Positions 8,839 through 17,710 of a stretch of 64,000 nt of DNA are shown here, piece by piece (the stretch's first letter is position 1; every line of letters starts with the position of its first letter). Below the pieces are notes generated by a model. The model saw only the letters and a list, made by a program, of their open reading frames with translations, was not told the origin of the DNA and did no database searches. Location: positions 21,134 through 85,133 of the forward strand of contig NZ_CALFLA010000004.1 in assembly GCF_937880195.1 (NCBI RefSeq). Direction: 5' to 3'. The translations under genes and the position numbers were made by a program. This DNA is from an uncultured Blautia sp. GTDB lineage: Bacteria; Bacillota; Clostridia; Lachnospirales; Lachnospiraceae.

Positions 8839-10548
8839 ATGAACAGGAAAAGATCGTCGGGATCAGGGAAAAAAGGCAAACTGCTGATGTTTCTTGTGGT
8901 TGTTCTGGCAGCATGCATTTATTATTATGTAGCTATCCCTGCCATTAATATCCATGCCAGCGGTTTCTGGGCGTTTCTGATCGCCGTTGTGGTTTTTGGT
9001 CTTCTTCTCTATGCGGGAAAAAAGGGAATCCGTTCTCCGGGAGAGATCAAAAAGTCGAAGTTTTTGAAGCTGGGAGTTGGCTTTGCCGGGCTTCTGGTTC
9101 TGGTTTATGTAGCGGGAAGCATTCTTTCTTCTCCTATTGTAAACGCCAAGAAATACAGGGATTTGATGATCCCGGAAACAGGAGATTTTGCCGAGGATAT
9201 TGAACAGATCAGTTATGACCAGATTCCTCTTCTTGATAAGGAATCCGCAGCCCTTCTTGGAAACCGTAAAATGGGAAGTATGGTGGACATGGTATCTCAG
9301 TTTGAGGTCAGCGACCTTTATTCCCAGATCAATTATAAGGGCCGTCCGGTCCGGGTCACGCCTTTGGTTTACGCCAGCCCCATTAAATGGCTGACAAATA
9401 TGAAAGACGGTATTCCGGCTTATATTACCATTGATATGGCTACCCAGAATACAGAGCTGGTAAAACTGAAAAAGGGGATCCGGTATTCCCAGGCAGAGTA
9501 TTTTAACCGTAATATTTACAGACATTTAAGATTCCGTTATCCTACTTATATTTTTGACCAGATCAGTTTTGAGGTAGACGACCAGGGAGTTCCCTACTGG
9601 GTATGTCCGGTGAAGAAATTCAACATCGGTCTTTTTGGCGGACAGACCATCGGAAGAGTGGTGCTTTGCAACGCTGTGACAGGAGCATGTAAGGACTATA
9701 AGATCGAAGACTGTCCTACCTGGGTGGACCGCGCATATCCGGCAGAACTGCTGGTACAGCTTTATAATTACCATGGAACCCTGATCCATGGATTTATTAA
9801 CAGCGTCCTTGGACAGAAAGGCTGTCTGAAAACAACAGAAGGCTATAATTATCTTGCCATTGACGACGACGTATGGGTATATACAGGCGTTACCTCTGTC
9901 AGCGGGGACCGTTCTAACGTAGGTTTCGTCCTTATGAACCAGAGAACAAAGGAAACCAAATATTATGAGATCCCCGGGGCTGAGGAATACTCGGCTATGG
10001 AATCTGCAGAAGGACAGGTTCAGAATCTGGGCTACCGGGCTACCTTCCCGCTGCTTTTGAATATTGCGGACGAGCCGACATATTTTATCGCCCTTAAGGA
10101 TAACGCAGGCCTGGTAAAGAAATACGCTATGCTGAATATCCAGAAATACCAGAACGTAGCTATCGGAGATACGGTCAAACAGTGTGAAAAAACTTACCTT
10201 AAAATGATTAAGGGAAGCGGAGCCGCAGTTGCGGGAGAAAACACCAAAAAGCTCACAGGCGAGATCAGGAGAATGGCTCAGGGTGTCATTGACGGAAACA
10301 CCCATTATTATATTGTGCTGGAAGGCCATGACGATTTGATCTTTGACGTTCCGATCACAGATTTCCTGGGAATTGTCAAATATGATGTGGGAGACAGGAT
10401 CACTATTTCCTACAACGAAGCAGAACCGGCAAATAACGTGGTTTCTGTGGAAGGAGACGCAGGAAGCGCAGAGGGAAGCGTGGAAGTCGGAGGAAATACC
10501 CCGGAAGACGGGGAGGCTGATCCAGCCGCAGAGATATCAGCAGAATAA
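8839..10548 (+). CDS. Unrecognised membrane-anchored protein with large extracytoplasmic domain
   Basis: A 569-residue protein that I do not recognise. The N-terminus is basic (NRKRSSGSGKKGK), followed by membrane helices at about residues 14-34, 40-58 and 75-94. A globular region of about 400 residues, predicted outside the membrane, comes next. It is rich in aromatic residues and has compact motifs such as VPYWVCPV, TEGYNYLAIDDDVWVYTG and PTYFIALKD. The C-terminal 40 residues are low-complexity acidic and glycine/alanine-rich, probably disordered. An AGGAGG site precedes the ATG, and a strong terminator follows the stop. It stands alone between the ABC-F gene and a convergent branching enzyme, so context gives no functional hint. 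Confidence 0.8.
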   Translation: MNRKRSSGSGKKGKLLMFLVVVLAACIYYYVAIPAINIHASGFWAFLIAVVVFGLLLYAGKKGIRSPGEIKKSKFLKLGVGFAGLLVLVYVAGSILSSPIVNAKKYRDLMIPETGDFAEDIEQISYDQIPLLDKESAALLGNRKMGSMVDMVSQFEVSDLYSQINYKGRPVRVTPLVYASPIKWLTNMKDGIPAYITIDMATQNTELVKLKKGIRYSQAEYFNRNIYRHLRFRYPTYIFDQISFEVDDQGVPYWVCPVKKFNIGLFGGQTIGRVVLCNAVTGACKDYKIEDCPTWVDRAYPAELLVQLYNYHGTLIHGFINSVLGQKGCLKTTEGYNYLAIDDDVWVYTGVTSVSGDRSNVGFVLMNQRTKETKYYEIPGAEEYSAMESAEGQVQNLGYRATFPLLLNIADEPTYFIALKDNAGLVKKYAMLNIQKYQNVAIGDTVKQCEKTYLKMIKGSGAAVAGENTKKLTGEIRRMAQGVIDGNTHYYIVLEGHDDLIFDVPITDFLGIVKYDVGDRITISYNEAEPANNVVSVEGDAGSAEGSVEVGGNTPEDGEADPAAEISAE

Positions 10549-10562
10549 AAAGAATTATATGA

Positions 10563-10600
10563 CAAGACCGCCGATCTTTCCGGCGGTCTTGTTGTTTTCT
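10563..10600. terminator. Terminator between convergent genes
   Basis: An eleven-pair perfect stem (10563-10573 with 10581-10591) with a seven-base loop is followed on the plus strand by TTGTTTTCT. On the minus strand it is followed by an AT-rich tract. It ends transcription of the membrane-protein gene and may also serve glgB arriving from the other side. Confidence 0.85.
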
Positions 10601-12383
10601 ATTCGATTGTGTAATATACAGCGGAAAACGCAGGAAGACTGATCTTTGTGGAGGCTTCTGTCAGCTTTTTGGCAGGATGGCGGCGTTTTTGGCTGCCTCC
10701 GTAGATTTCCATATCACTGGAAAGAAGTTCCCGGATTTTGGGGCATCCGGGCAGATGAAGCTCATAATCCAGATCCTTATCAGAGAAATTAAAGGCAGCA
10801 AGGATTGTTTCTTCCATACTGCTGCGTTCCAGAACATAGACGCAGTACGCCTCCTGATGGCAGTCGATCCAGCGGAAGCCGTCAGCCTCGTAATCCTTTT
10901 CCCAAAAAGCAGGATGTTTCAGATAGAGCCGGTTCAGATCCTTCATAAATCGGGCAAATCCGCTGTGAATGGGGTAATCCAGAAGCATCCAGTCCTGTTC
11001 TCTTTTTTCGTCCCATTCTCTAAGCTGTCCAAATTCATTTCCCATAAAATTCAGTTTTTTGCCGGGGTGAGCATACATATACATATAAAAAGCTCTTGCC
11101 TGAGGAAATTTTCCGTCGTAGTCTCCGTTCATTTTCTGAAGAATGGTAGCTTTGCCATGAACGACTTCGTCATGGGAAAGAGGCAGAAGAAAGCGGGAAT
11201 CATAATAATACATCATGGAAAAGGTCAGACGGTGATAATCGCGGCTTCTGTATTCCGGCGCAGAGCGGAAATAATCCAGAGTATCGTTCATCCATCCCAT
11301 ATCCCATTTGTAGTCAAAACCAAGCCCGCCCTGTGATACAGGATCGGTTACTTTGGGAAAAGAAGTAGAATCCTCAGCGGCAAGGATGGCAGAAGGATGA
11401 AGCTCTTTTAGCCCCTGATTCATATACCGGAGAAATTCTACAGCGTTTCCGTTAACGCCCCGGGCAGGATCCCCCTGCCAGTAGATGGCTCTGCTGATCG
11501 CGTCCATGCGAAGACCGTCTATATGAAATTCACTGAGCCAGTAGTTTGCAGCCGACTGGAGAAAACTTCTTACTTCTCCTCTGGAATGCATGAAATTACA
11601 GCTTCCCCATTCGCTGACCCCTACGGCGGAATTGGGATATTCATAAAGGGAAGAGCCGTCATACTGAGAAAGGGCATAATTGTCCAGGGCAAAATGAACA
11701 GGAACAAAATCCATAATAACGCCTATATTGTTTTTATGGCAGGCGTCCACGAAATATTTTAACTGGTTGGCAGTTCCGTATCTGGAGGTAGGACTGAAAA
11801 ATCCAGTTGCCTGATATCCCCAGGAATCGTCGCAGGGATATTCGTTCAGAGGCATGATCTCCAGATAATTGTAGCTGTTCTCTTTCAGATAAGGGATCAG
11901 GATATCAGCCATTTCTTCATAAGTGTACCAGGAATCAGGTTTCTCCTCTGGTTTACGGAAAGAGCCAAAATGAAGCTCATAAATATTCAGAGGGCCTTTG
12001 CGGCAGTCGCTTCTCTGTTCCATCCAGTCCTGATCACGGAAAGAATAAGTGTTAAGATCGCGGACAACAGAGGCAAAGCCGGGGCGAAGCTCCATGCCGA
12101 ATCCATAAGGGTCACAGTGTTCTACGCGGCTGCCAGAACGGTTATAAATACAATATTTGTACATCATTCCTTCCCTGGCTCCTGGAACAATAAGCTCCCA
12201 GAAATTGCCGTCTGCGATCCGGTTCATATCCCATTCCTGCCAGTTGTTAAATTCACCGATCACAGCAATCTTTGAGGCGGCAGGGGCAAAAGTGCGAAAA
12301 ACAACTCCATTGTCCTGAACATGGGCGCCCAGGTATTTGTAAGCGTCAAAAATTTTTCCTGTATAAAATCCGTAGTAATCCAT
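10599..12383 (-). CDS. glgB: 1,4-alpha-glucan branching enzyme
   Basis: Introduces alpha-1,6 branches into glycogen. The start is set at 12383 (MDYYGFYTG), not the in-frame ATG at 12410, because an AAGGAGGA site (12388-12395) lies five bases ahead; this gives 594 residues. A CBM48-type N-terminal domain (about 20-95, FRTFAPAASK...IGEFNNW) is followed by the GH13 barrel. Catalytic residues are visible: nucleophile Asp294 (DGLRMDAIS), acid/base Glu337 (AAEDST) and transition-state Asp405 (LSHDEVVHG). The protein is shorter than many GlgB enzymes, lacking an extra N-terminal module. No other glycogen genes (glgC, glgA, glgP) are in the window, so it is a stand-alone copy. Confidence 0.93.
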   Translation of the reverse strand: MDYYGFYTGKIFDAYKYLGAHVQDNGVVFRTFAPAASKIAVIGEFNNWQEWDMNRIADGNFWELIVPGAREGMMYKYCIYNRSGSRVEHCDPYGFGMELRPGFASVVRDLNTYSFRDQDWMEQRSDCRKGPLNIYELHFGSFRKPEEKPDSWYTYEEMADILIPYLKENSYNYLEIMPLNEYPCDDSWGYQATGFFSPTSRYGTANQLKYFVDACHKNNIGVIMDFVPVHFALDNYALSQYDGSSLYEYPNSAVGVSEWGSCNFMHSRGEVRSFLQSAANYWLSEFHIDGLRMDAISRAIYWQGDPARGVNGNAVEFLRYMNQGLKELHPSAILAAEDSTSFPKVTDPVSQGGLGFDYKWDMGWMNDTLDYFRSAPEYRSRDYHRLTFSMMYYYDSRFLLPLSHDEVVHGKATILQKMNGDYDGKFPQARAFYMYMYAHPGKKLNFMGNEFGQLREWDEKREQDWMLLDYPIHSGFARFMKDLNRLYLKHPAFWEKDYEADGFRWIDCHQEAYCVYVLERSSMEETILAAFNFSDKDLDYELHLPGCPKIRELLSSDMEIYGGSQKRRHPAKKLTEASTKISLPAFSAVYYTIE

Positions 12384-12527
12384 AGGTTCCTCCTTGCGGG
12401 TGATAGACATAAACCTGTATTCTGATTATAATATAAGAAAACACACAGGTATCGTCTACCAACATTTTAAACAAAGAGGCGGATAAACAACAATTTGACA
12501 AAAGTGTCGGATAACCGGGAGGAGAAA

Positions 12528-13073
12528 ATGGACATCAGAACAGAAAAAACAGAAAGGGCTATCAAAAACGCTTTTTTGGAGCTGCGGGCAAAGAAACCGC
12601 TGGAAAAGATAACAGTCAGGGAGCTTTGCGCCCTTGCCTGCATTAACAAATCTACTTTTTACGGACATTATCAGGATATTTATGCTCTTTCTGAATTTAT
12701 GGAGGCAGAAACTGTTACTTCTGTAATAAAAACTATTTCCGCCCGCCAGGAAGATCCCTTCCGGGAACCGGAGATTTTTACCAGAAATCTGTACGTGGCT
12801 CTTCTTTCCAACAATTCCATGATCAGCATTCTTTTTTCAGGGAGAGAAAAGGCGCGCCTGGGCGACTGTCTGGAGGCAGAATTACAAAAACTGATATGCG
12901 CCGGACGCCCGGAATACAGAGAAGACACAGAAAGGAGTATTCTTTTGTCTTTCTGTATCCAGGGCGCTTTTCACGCGTATCTGAATTACAAAGATCGGGA
13001 TCCGGACGCTGTGATCCGAGTCAGTGAAAAAGTGGTAAAGGAACTCAGCACTCTGTATTTTCGGAAAGAGTGA
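12528..13073 (+). CDS. TetR/AcrR family transcriptional regulator
   Basis: A 181-residue regulator. The start at 12528 is chosen over the upstream TTG (12495), because GGGAGGAG stands right before this ATG. The N-terminal TetR helix-turn-helix is clear: TERAIKNAFLEL, then KITVRELCALACINKSTFYGHY, with the typical STFY/HY end of the recognition helix, and KDIYAL-like QDIYALSEF after it. The C-terminal ligand domain is not distinctive. It is divergent from glgB (about 145 bp between starts) and tail-to-tail with the pilus regulator, overlapping it by 29 bp. Possible targets are its own gene or glgB; nothing in the sequence decides this. Confidence 0.88.
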   Translation: MDIRTEKTERAIKNAFLELRAKKPLEKITVRELCALACINKSTFYGHYQDIYALSEFMEAETVTSVIKTISARQEDPFREPEIFTRNLYVALLSNNSMISILFSGREKARLGDCLEAELQKLICAGRPEYREDTERSILLSFCIQGAFHAYLNYKDRDPDAVIRVSEKVVKELSTLYFRKE

Positions 13074-14568
13074 GAAGACGGTAAGATTCGTTAATCTCAT
13101 ATTGAAGGACAGCCATGCGGACAGCTTCGATATCGTCGGGAGCCATTTCCGACGTAATGGTGAGAAAGACGTTACTGTCGGAAACGCCTAATTTACGGAT
13201 CATCCGGTCAAATTTTTTGTAAACAAGGAAAAGGCTGTTTTTATAGCTTTGCAGAACAGAAAGAGGCTCCGCGTTTAGCTGAAAGGAAACGATCGTTACC
13301 CGTATAGGAGAAAAAAGCCTGGAAAAAACAAGGCGGGCGGATTCAATCTCAGCTACGATATCCGAAACGATCACCAAAGTCACAGGCGAAATAAGCCTGG
13401 ACAGAACGGTTCCAAGCTGCGCGGTGAGATACAGGGTATGCCCCGGATCCATTTCATACTGGATTTTGTTTGCGGCCTTCCAGTCCTTTAAGAGAAGGGT
13501 CACGCTGTCGTTAAGAGAAAAAAGGAGCTGGCTGTTGGAGCCGTGAAGATAAAAGTGTTTGTCGGGAATCAGGCATTGCAGCTCCAGCAGGCTCTTTTTG
13601 TAAAAGTACACCAGCGTCGCTTTCAGTTCTCTGCCCCGGGTGATTTCGTTTCCGAACTTCTGACTGAGACGGTTCAGAAGATCTTTAAAGGCAGGCGCGG
13701 AAAGAACGATCTGATGAAGCTGTTCAATATCCTTCCGCGTCCATTTGTCCGATAAAACACAGTTATTGGTGCAGCAGTAGCACAGTAAAACATAATCATA
13801 ATCCGTTTCAGTAAAATCATCCGTCAGCTCTTTTTCTATTGTTTCTTTAAAACACTGTTTTATCTTTTTATAAAAAAACATTTCTTTCAGCTTATCCATA
13901 TCCCCGGAACCAGGAAGAACGGGAGGAAATTTTTTACGTTTCCATGTAAGGATCAGCAGGCATTCAAAAAAACTGTATTCTTCTGTGGAATACTCCAGAA
14001 AATCCCTGTCGATCACTGAATTGGAGGACAGGACAAACGTCCTGGCAAGAGAGACAGAAGCCTGGTCTATACCGCAGCAATCAAAGCCGTATTTGTAATA
14101 CAAAAGAGCGATCAGAAAACGGATCCGGTATTCTTCTCCGGAAACTCTGTTGCGCTGTATAAAAAGCCCCACGCTTCGCAGATAATCCGCGCAGGACTGG
14201 CGGACGCGGTATGCGGCGGACTTACTGAGAAAAGATTCGTCAATAAATACAGAAAAAGGAAGCCCTTCCGTATTGGAAGTCAAAAATGACAGACAGCGGA
14301 GAATATTGGAATCTCTGTAAAGGGCATGAAGAAGTTCGAGAAAAGAAACGTTCTCATATACAGAAAAAAAGGCGTGGGAATCCGATACCCGGATTTCGGC
14401 AAGCCCCCAGAGGTCGTTTTTTAACTCATTAAGAAGAGTGAAGGTATTGGTCTGTGTCGTTTGGTTTATCTGGTTCAGTTCTTTTATGGAAACTTCCATC
14501 CGGGTTCTTAAAAGATAAAAAATTCTCAGTTTATTTTGGATGGAAGGTTCCAGATATTTGTCAAGCAT
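13045..14568 (-). CDS. Mga/RofA-type transcriptional regulator of the pilus island
   Basis: A 507-residue stand-alone regulator of the Mga/RofA class. A winged HTH of the Mga type is readable at residues 111-150: LSKSAAYRVRQSCADYL, then GEEYRIRFLIALLYYKYG, the family's conserved 'S...YR...L..YL...G.E..IR' pattern. An earlier N-terminal HTH lies at about 25-60, and the long C-terminal part probably holds PRD-like and EIIB-like folds. It is divergent from the pilus operon with 188 bp between starts, exactly as rofA/nra stand to cpa in streptococci, so it most likely activates or represses the pili. There is no ordinary Shine-Dalgarno; nine G residues occupy its place. A TATAAT-like -10 lies on this strand at 14616-14611. 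Confidence 0.8.
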   Translation of the reverse strand: MLDKYLEPSIQNKLRIFYLLRTRMEVSIKELNQINQTTQTNTFTLLNELKNDLWGLAEIRVSDSHAFFSVYENVSFLELLHALYRDSNILRCLSFLTSNTEGLPFSVFIDESFLSKSAAYRVRQSCADYLRSVGLFIQRNRVSGEEYRIRFLIALLYYKYGFDCCGIDQASVSLARTFVLSSNSVIDRDFLEYSTEEYSFFECLLILTWKRKKFPPVLPGSGDMDKLKEMFFYKKIKQCFKETIEKELTDDFTETDYDYVLLCYCCTNNCVLSDKWTRKDIEQLHQIVLSAPAFKDLLNRLSQKFGNEITRGRELKATLVYFYKKSLLELQCLIPDKHFYLHGSNSQLLFSLNDSVTLLLKDWKAANKIQYEMDPGHTLYLTAQLGTVLSRLISPVTLVIVSDIVAEIESARLVFSRLFSPIRVTIVSFQLNAEPLSVLQSYKNSLFLVYKKFDRMIRKLGVSDSNVFLTITSEMAPDDIEAVRMAVLQYEINESYRLLTLSENTEC

Positions 14569-14577
14569 AGGTCTGTA

Positions 14578-14586
14578 CCCCCCCCC
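14578..14586 (-). repeat. Homopolymeric G9 (C9 on + strand) tract at the regulator's ribosome-binding site
   Basis: Nine consecutive C residues on the plus strand are nine G residues in the regulator mRNA. They end nine bases before its ATG (14568), where the Shine-Dalgarno belongs. Tracts of this length are prone to slipped-strand length change. No other purine-rich site lies before the start codon, so tract length could set translation of the pilus regulator. Confidence 0.75.
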
Positions 14587-14756
14587 GGTATAAAATTTTC
14601 ATATAGTGATATTATACCATATTTTGTATGGAAAAAGGGCATAAATTCCCATGTTTTTAAAATCCTGATGAAAAAAACAGGGAAAAATTTACATAAAAAC
14701 ATGCTATTATTTAGAGTAAATGAGTATAGTATAAAAGGAAATGAAAGGATAGAAAT

Positions 14757-17147
14757 ATGCACAGAAAAAGAAAAAAACAGCGCTGCCTGTACTCGGCGCT
14801 ATTGGCTTTCTTACTTCTTTTTACCAGTATCGGTTCTGTTTTTGCAGCGGAAAACCCTGCTCCTGAAGAGAGTTTTCTGGAAGAGGAGGTTTTTCAGTCG
14901 GAGCCGGAAGAGCCTGTTGAAGAAGAACCCCTTTTTGAGGAAGAACCTATTGAAGGGGATACGTCCGGTGAGGAAGAACCGTTTCTGGAGGAAGAGCCTT
15001 CCGGAGACGCCCCCCTGTTTGAAGAACTTCCTCCGGCTGAGGAAGAACCTCCGGTTGCGCCGGAAGAAGAGGAAAGTACAGAAGATTTGTCTGACGGAAG
15101 CGCAGAACTGTTTGCAGATGGGGGGAATGGAGCGCATATTAAGTACGAGAATGGGTTTCATTATATATGGGATGAGACATATCAGAGAGATATTCTTCTT
15201 TATTGTATGAATCGTGATCGGCTGTGGCCTCATGTTGAGGAGGGACAAGACGGTCACGATACCGTTCCGGGGTATGAGGAAGGCTACTTGACGGAAGAGA
15301 ATTTTGAAAATAAAGCAGAGTATGACGAGTGTATGCGGCGGCTGTCGAAGATCCTGTATGCCGGATATCCGTATAACGGAGAACGCCTCTATAAAATAGT
15401 GGATAATTCTGAAGGTCATAAGCCTACGGTGGAAGAATTTAATAAAATGTTGGTTCCGCTTCCGATTTTGCAGACGGCATTTCCATATCTGGGACATCAT
15501 GATTTTAAATATTCAGACTGGAATATAGATGAAAATAAACAAAATAAAGAACATCTGGACTTATTGATGAAATTTTGGGGAGATGTGGCGAAATTATATA
15601 ATGGAGGAACCACTGAAAATGGACTTCACTATGCGGATATTAAAGCAATGCCTTTTCATCATGCTGTTGAATGTATGCTTATGGCAATGACTAATAACAC
15701 AGATCCGCTTGAGTATTATAAAGATAATTTTAGTAAAGCTTATTTTGTAACAAAGAGAGAGGCCTATGATGCTACACAGATGGCAGTATGGGCGTTGATG
15801 CATGAATATGGGATAGAGGATAATAAAGAGTTTAATGAACATGGAATGATTGGACATGTTCTTGCGCAATCTCTGTATACTTATTCTGAACGAGGCGGTC
15901 TTTTGCAATATAAACCTACTCCTGAACAGATAAACATAGAGGGCGATCTTACTTTTCGGTATAATAACAAAGACGGATATTATCACAGCGGAGTGCTGAA
16001 AATTACAGAACCTCCTGAGTTTCACGGACTTTATAACCTTATCCTTCCACAGGGGGTCAGAGCGCTATGCGATAATCTGACGTATGTATATGGAGACGAG
16101 GATTATGAACTGGTATCGGAAACCATGCCTCCTGAAGGATCTCAGTTTAGTATAGACGCACATTTTGTATGGATGAAGGAATTTAAGCAGTATCACCCTG
16201 CTGAAGAGTTGACAGGACAAAATGGTAAGAAATACCAGAATATGGTAGGCGCGGTGATAAATACAGAACATATTACAAAAAGCGCGCCTTTTAAGAGAGG
16301 GCAGGAGGGAAGCCTGAAGATTACCAAGGAAAAGGTAATTGAAAACAATCCGAACTCGGATCGTGAATTTGAGTTTTTTGTGACTTTTCTTGAAAGAACA
16401 GATATTAACGGGCAATATGGTGATCTTATATTTAAGAATGGCACTTCTGAGACATTTGCGCTAAAAGAAGGAGAGTCAAAAACAGTGTCTCATATTCCGC
16501 CGGGAACAAAATATGAGGTAATAGAATCTGACAGCGGAAGTTACGTCATAACCGGAACCGGCACAACCGGAACGATTCAGGACAGTATTACTGCGGAAGC
16601 AAAATTTACCAATATCAGACGTCCTCAGCTTACTCTTAGCAAGGAAGTAACAGGAGAAGCCGGAAATAAAAAAGAAACGTTTACATTTGAAATTACCCTG
16701 AAGGACAAGAATAGTCAGCCGGTTACGGGAACGTTCCAATATCAGGGAGGCGTGAAACCAGGTTTTGAAAATCAGGGCGTTACGGCTCCGAAGAATGGTT
16801 GGCTGGAATTTAAAAATGGAAAAGCCACAGTCAGTCTTTCCCATGGACAGCAGATCACTGTTTTGGATCTTCCTGACAAAAGCGCCTATACCATACAGGA
16901 AACAGGCGCAGACACCTATATAACTACATATAACGATAAACAGGGGCCTGCCGCAGGTACTTTGGACTCCCAGGAAAAGAAACATGTGACGGAGACAGTC
17001 CATGTAGTTAATAATAAGGAATTTGCACCGGATACAGGTTTTAAGGACGCTAACGGTAAAGGAACTGCCGCAGCTCTGGCTGTTGCGCTGTCAGGCGCTC
17101 TGCTGCTGGCAGGAGAAATTCTTCTGAAAAAAAGGATAAAGAAATGA
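14757..17147 (+). CDS. Pilus tip adhesin with thioester domain (Cpa-like)
   Basis: A wall-anchored surface protein of 796 residues. The signal peptide runs to about residue 30 (SVFA before AENP). Residues 35-112 are a Glu/Pro-rich low-complexity segment. A TQXA thioester domain follows: Cys150 (LLYC) and Gln341 (ATQMAVW) are the pair that forms the internal thioester used to bind host surfaces covalently. Two Ig-like isopeptide domains occupy about 545-740, each with a Lys, a Glu (YEVIES; YTIQET) and an Asn (FTN; VVNN). The C-terminus has an APDTG sorting motif (757-761), a membrane helix and a KKRIKK tail. It corresponds to streptococcal Cpa/Spy0125 at the pilus tip and is the first gene of the pilus operon. 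Confidence 0.88.
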   Translation: MHRKRKKQRCLYSALLAFLLLFTSIGSVFAAENPAPEESFLEEEVFQSEPEEPVEEEPLFEEEPIEGDTSGEEEPFLEEEPSGDAPLFEELPPAEEEPPVAPEEEESTEDLSDGSAELFADGGNGAHIKYENGFHYIWDETYQRDILLYCMNRDRLWPHVEEGQDGHDTVPGYEEGYLTEENFENKAEYDECMRRLSKILYAGYPYNGERLYKIVDNSEGHKPTVEEFNKMLVPLPILQTAFPYLGHHDFKYSDWNIDENKQNKEHLDLLMKFWGDVAKLYNGGTTENGLHYADIKAMPFHHAVECMLMAMTNNTDPLEYYKDNFSKAYFVTKREAYDATQMAVWALMHEYGIEDNKEFNEHGMIGHVLAQSLYTYSERGGLLQYKPTPEQINIEGDLTFRYNNKDGYYHSGVLKITEPPEFHGLYNLILPQGVRALCDNLTYVYGDEDYELVSETMPPEGSQFSIDAHFVWMKEFKQYHPAEELTGQNGKKYQNMVGAVINTEHITKSAPFKRGQEGSLKITKEKVIENNPNSDREFEFFVTFLERTDINGQYGDLIFKNGTSETFALKEGESKTVSHIPPGTKYEVIESDSGSYVITGTGTTGTIQDSITAEAKFTNIRRPQLTLSKEVTGEAGNKKETFTFEITLKDKNSQPVTGTFQYQGGVKPGFENQGVTAPKNGWLEFKNGKATVSLSHGQQITVLDLPDKSAYTIQETGADTYITTYNDKQGPAAGTLDSQEKKHVTETVHVVNNKEFAPDTGFKDANGKGTAAALAVALSGALLLAGEILLKKRIKK

Positions 17148-17656
17148 CAGAAAACAAAAAAGACAGCTCCGTAAAGTATGACCTGATTTCCCTGCTGATG
17201 AAAGTTATGATATTTGCCGCGCTTCTGGCAGTTACCTTTTTCTTCATATTCGGGATTCACCGATGCGACGATAACATGATGTCTCCGGCATTTAAAGACG
17301 GCGATCTTGCAGTTTACTACAGACTGCAAAAAGAATTTCAGCCGTCGGACGTTGTGGTTATTGAGAAAGACGGAGAAACACAGGTTCGCAGGATTGTGGC
17401 AAAGTCCGGAGACAGGGTGGAGATCACTGCGGAAGGACTGAAAATCAACGGATATTTTCAGCAGGAAGCAGGAATTTATACAGAGACGCTGCCTTATACA
17501 GAGGGAATTTCTTTTCCTTTGACATTGGGGGAAGAGGAATACTTTGTGCTGGGAGACAACCGCTTCGGCGCAAAAGACAGCCGGATTTACGGCGCGGTAA
17601 AAAAAGAAGAAATAAAAGGAACCATCATTACTCTTCTCAGACACAGAGGATTTTAG
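17144..17656 (+). CDS. SipA/LepA-like pseudo-signal peptidase of the pilus locus
   Basis: A 170-residue membrane protein with the type I signal peptidase fold: one helix at about 17-37, then the family boxes. It has lost both catalytic residues. The serine of the S-M-x-P box is replaced by Met45 (MMSP, Pro48 conserved), and the lysine of the V-K-R box by Arg82 (QVRRIVAKSGD). The structural boxes remain (LGDNR...DSR.YG). In streptococcal FCT pilus islands SipA occupies the same place, also lacks the dyad, and is needed for pilus assembly, so a chaperone-like role is the best inference. The ATGA overlap with the tip gene means coupled translation. Confidence 0.85.
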   Translation: MTENKKDSSVKYDLISLLMKVMIFAALLAVTFFFIFGIHRCDDNMMSPAFKDGDLAVYYRLQKEFQPSDVVVIEKDGETQVRRIVAKSGDRVEITAEGLKINGYFQQEAGIYTETLPYTEGISFPLTLGEEEYFVLGDNRFGAKDSRIYGAVKKEEIKGTIITLLRHRGF

Positions 17657-17710
17657 AATAGCACTGGCTTTGCTAGATGATATAAAAGTAAAAAGAAAGA
17701 AGGAAAACAA

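Noticed and set aside
8863..10329. Two long minus-strand frames opposite the 569-residue membrane protein
   Set aside because: Shadow frames of a gene with good codon use and start signal; no ribosome sites or recognisable products.
10677..11336. A 219-codon plus-strand frame
   Set aside because: Antisense to glgB, whose catalytic motifs are intact; no start signal.
12495..12527. TTG at 12495 as the start of the TetR gene
   Set aside because: No ribosome site precedes it, whereas GGGAGGAG stands directly before the ATG at 12528.
14811..15500. Minus-strand frame opposite the tip adhesin
   Set aside because: Its Arg/Phe-rich sequence is just the complement of the Glu-rich stalk codons.
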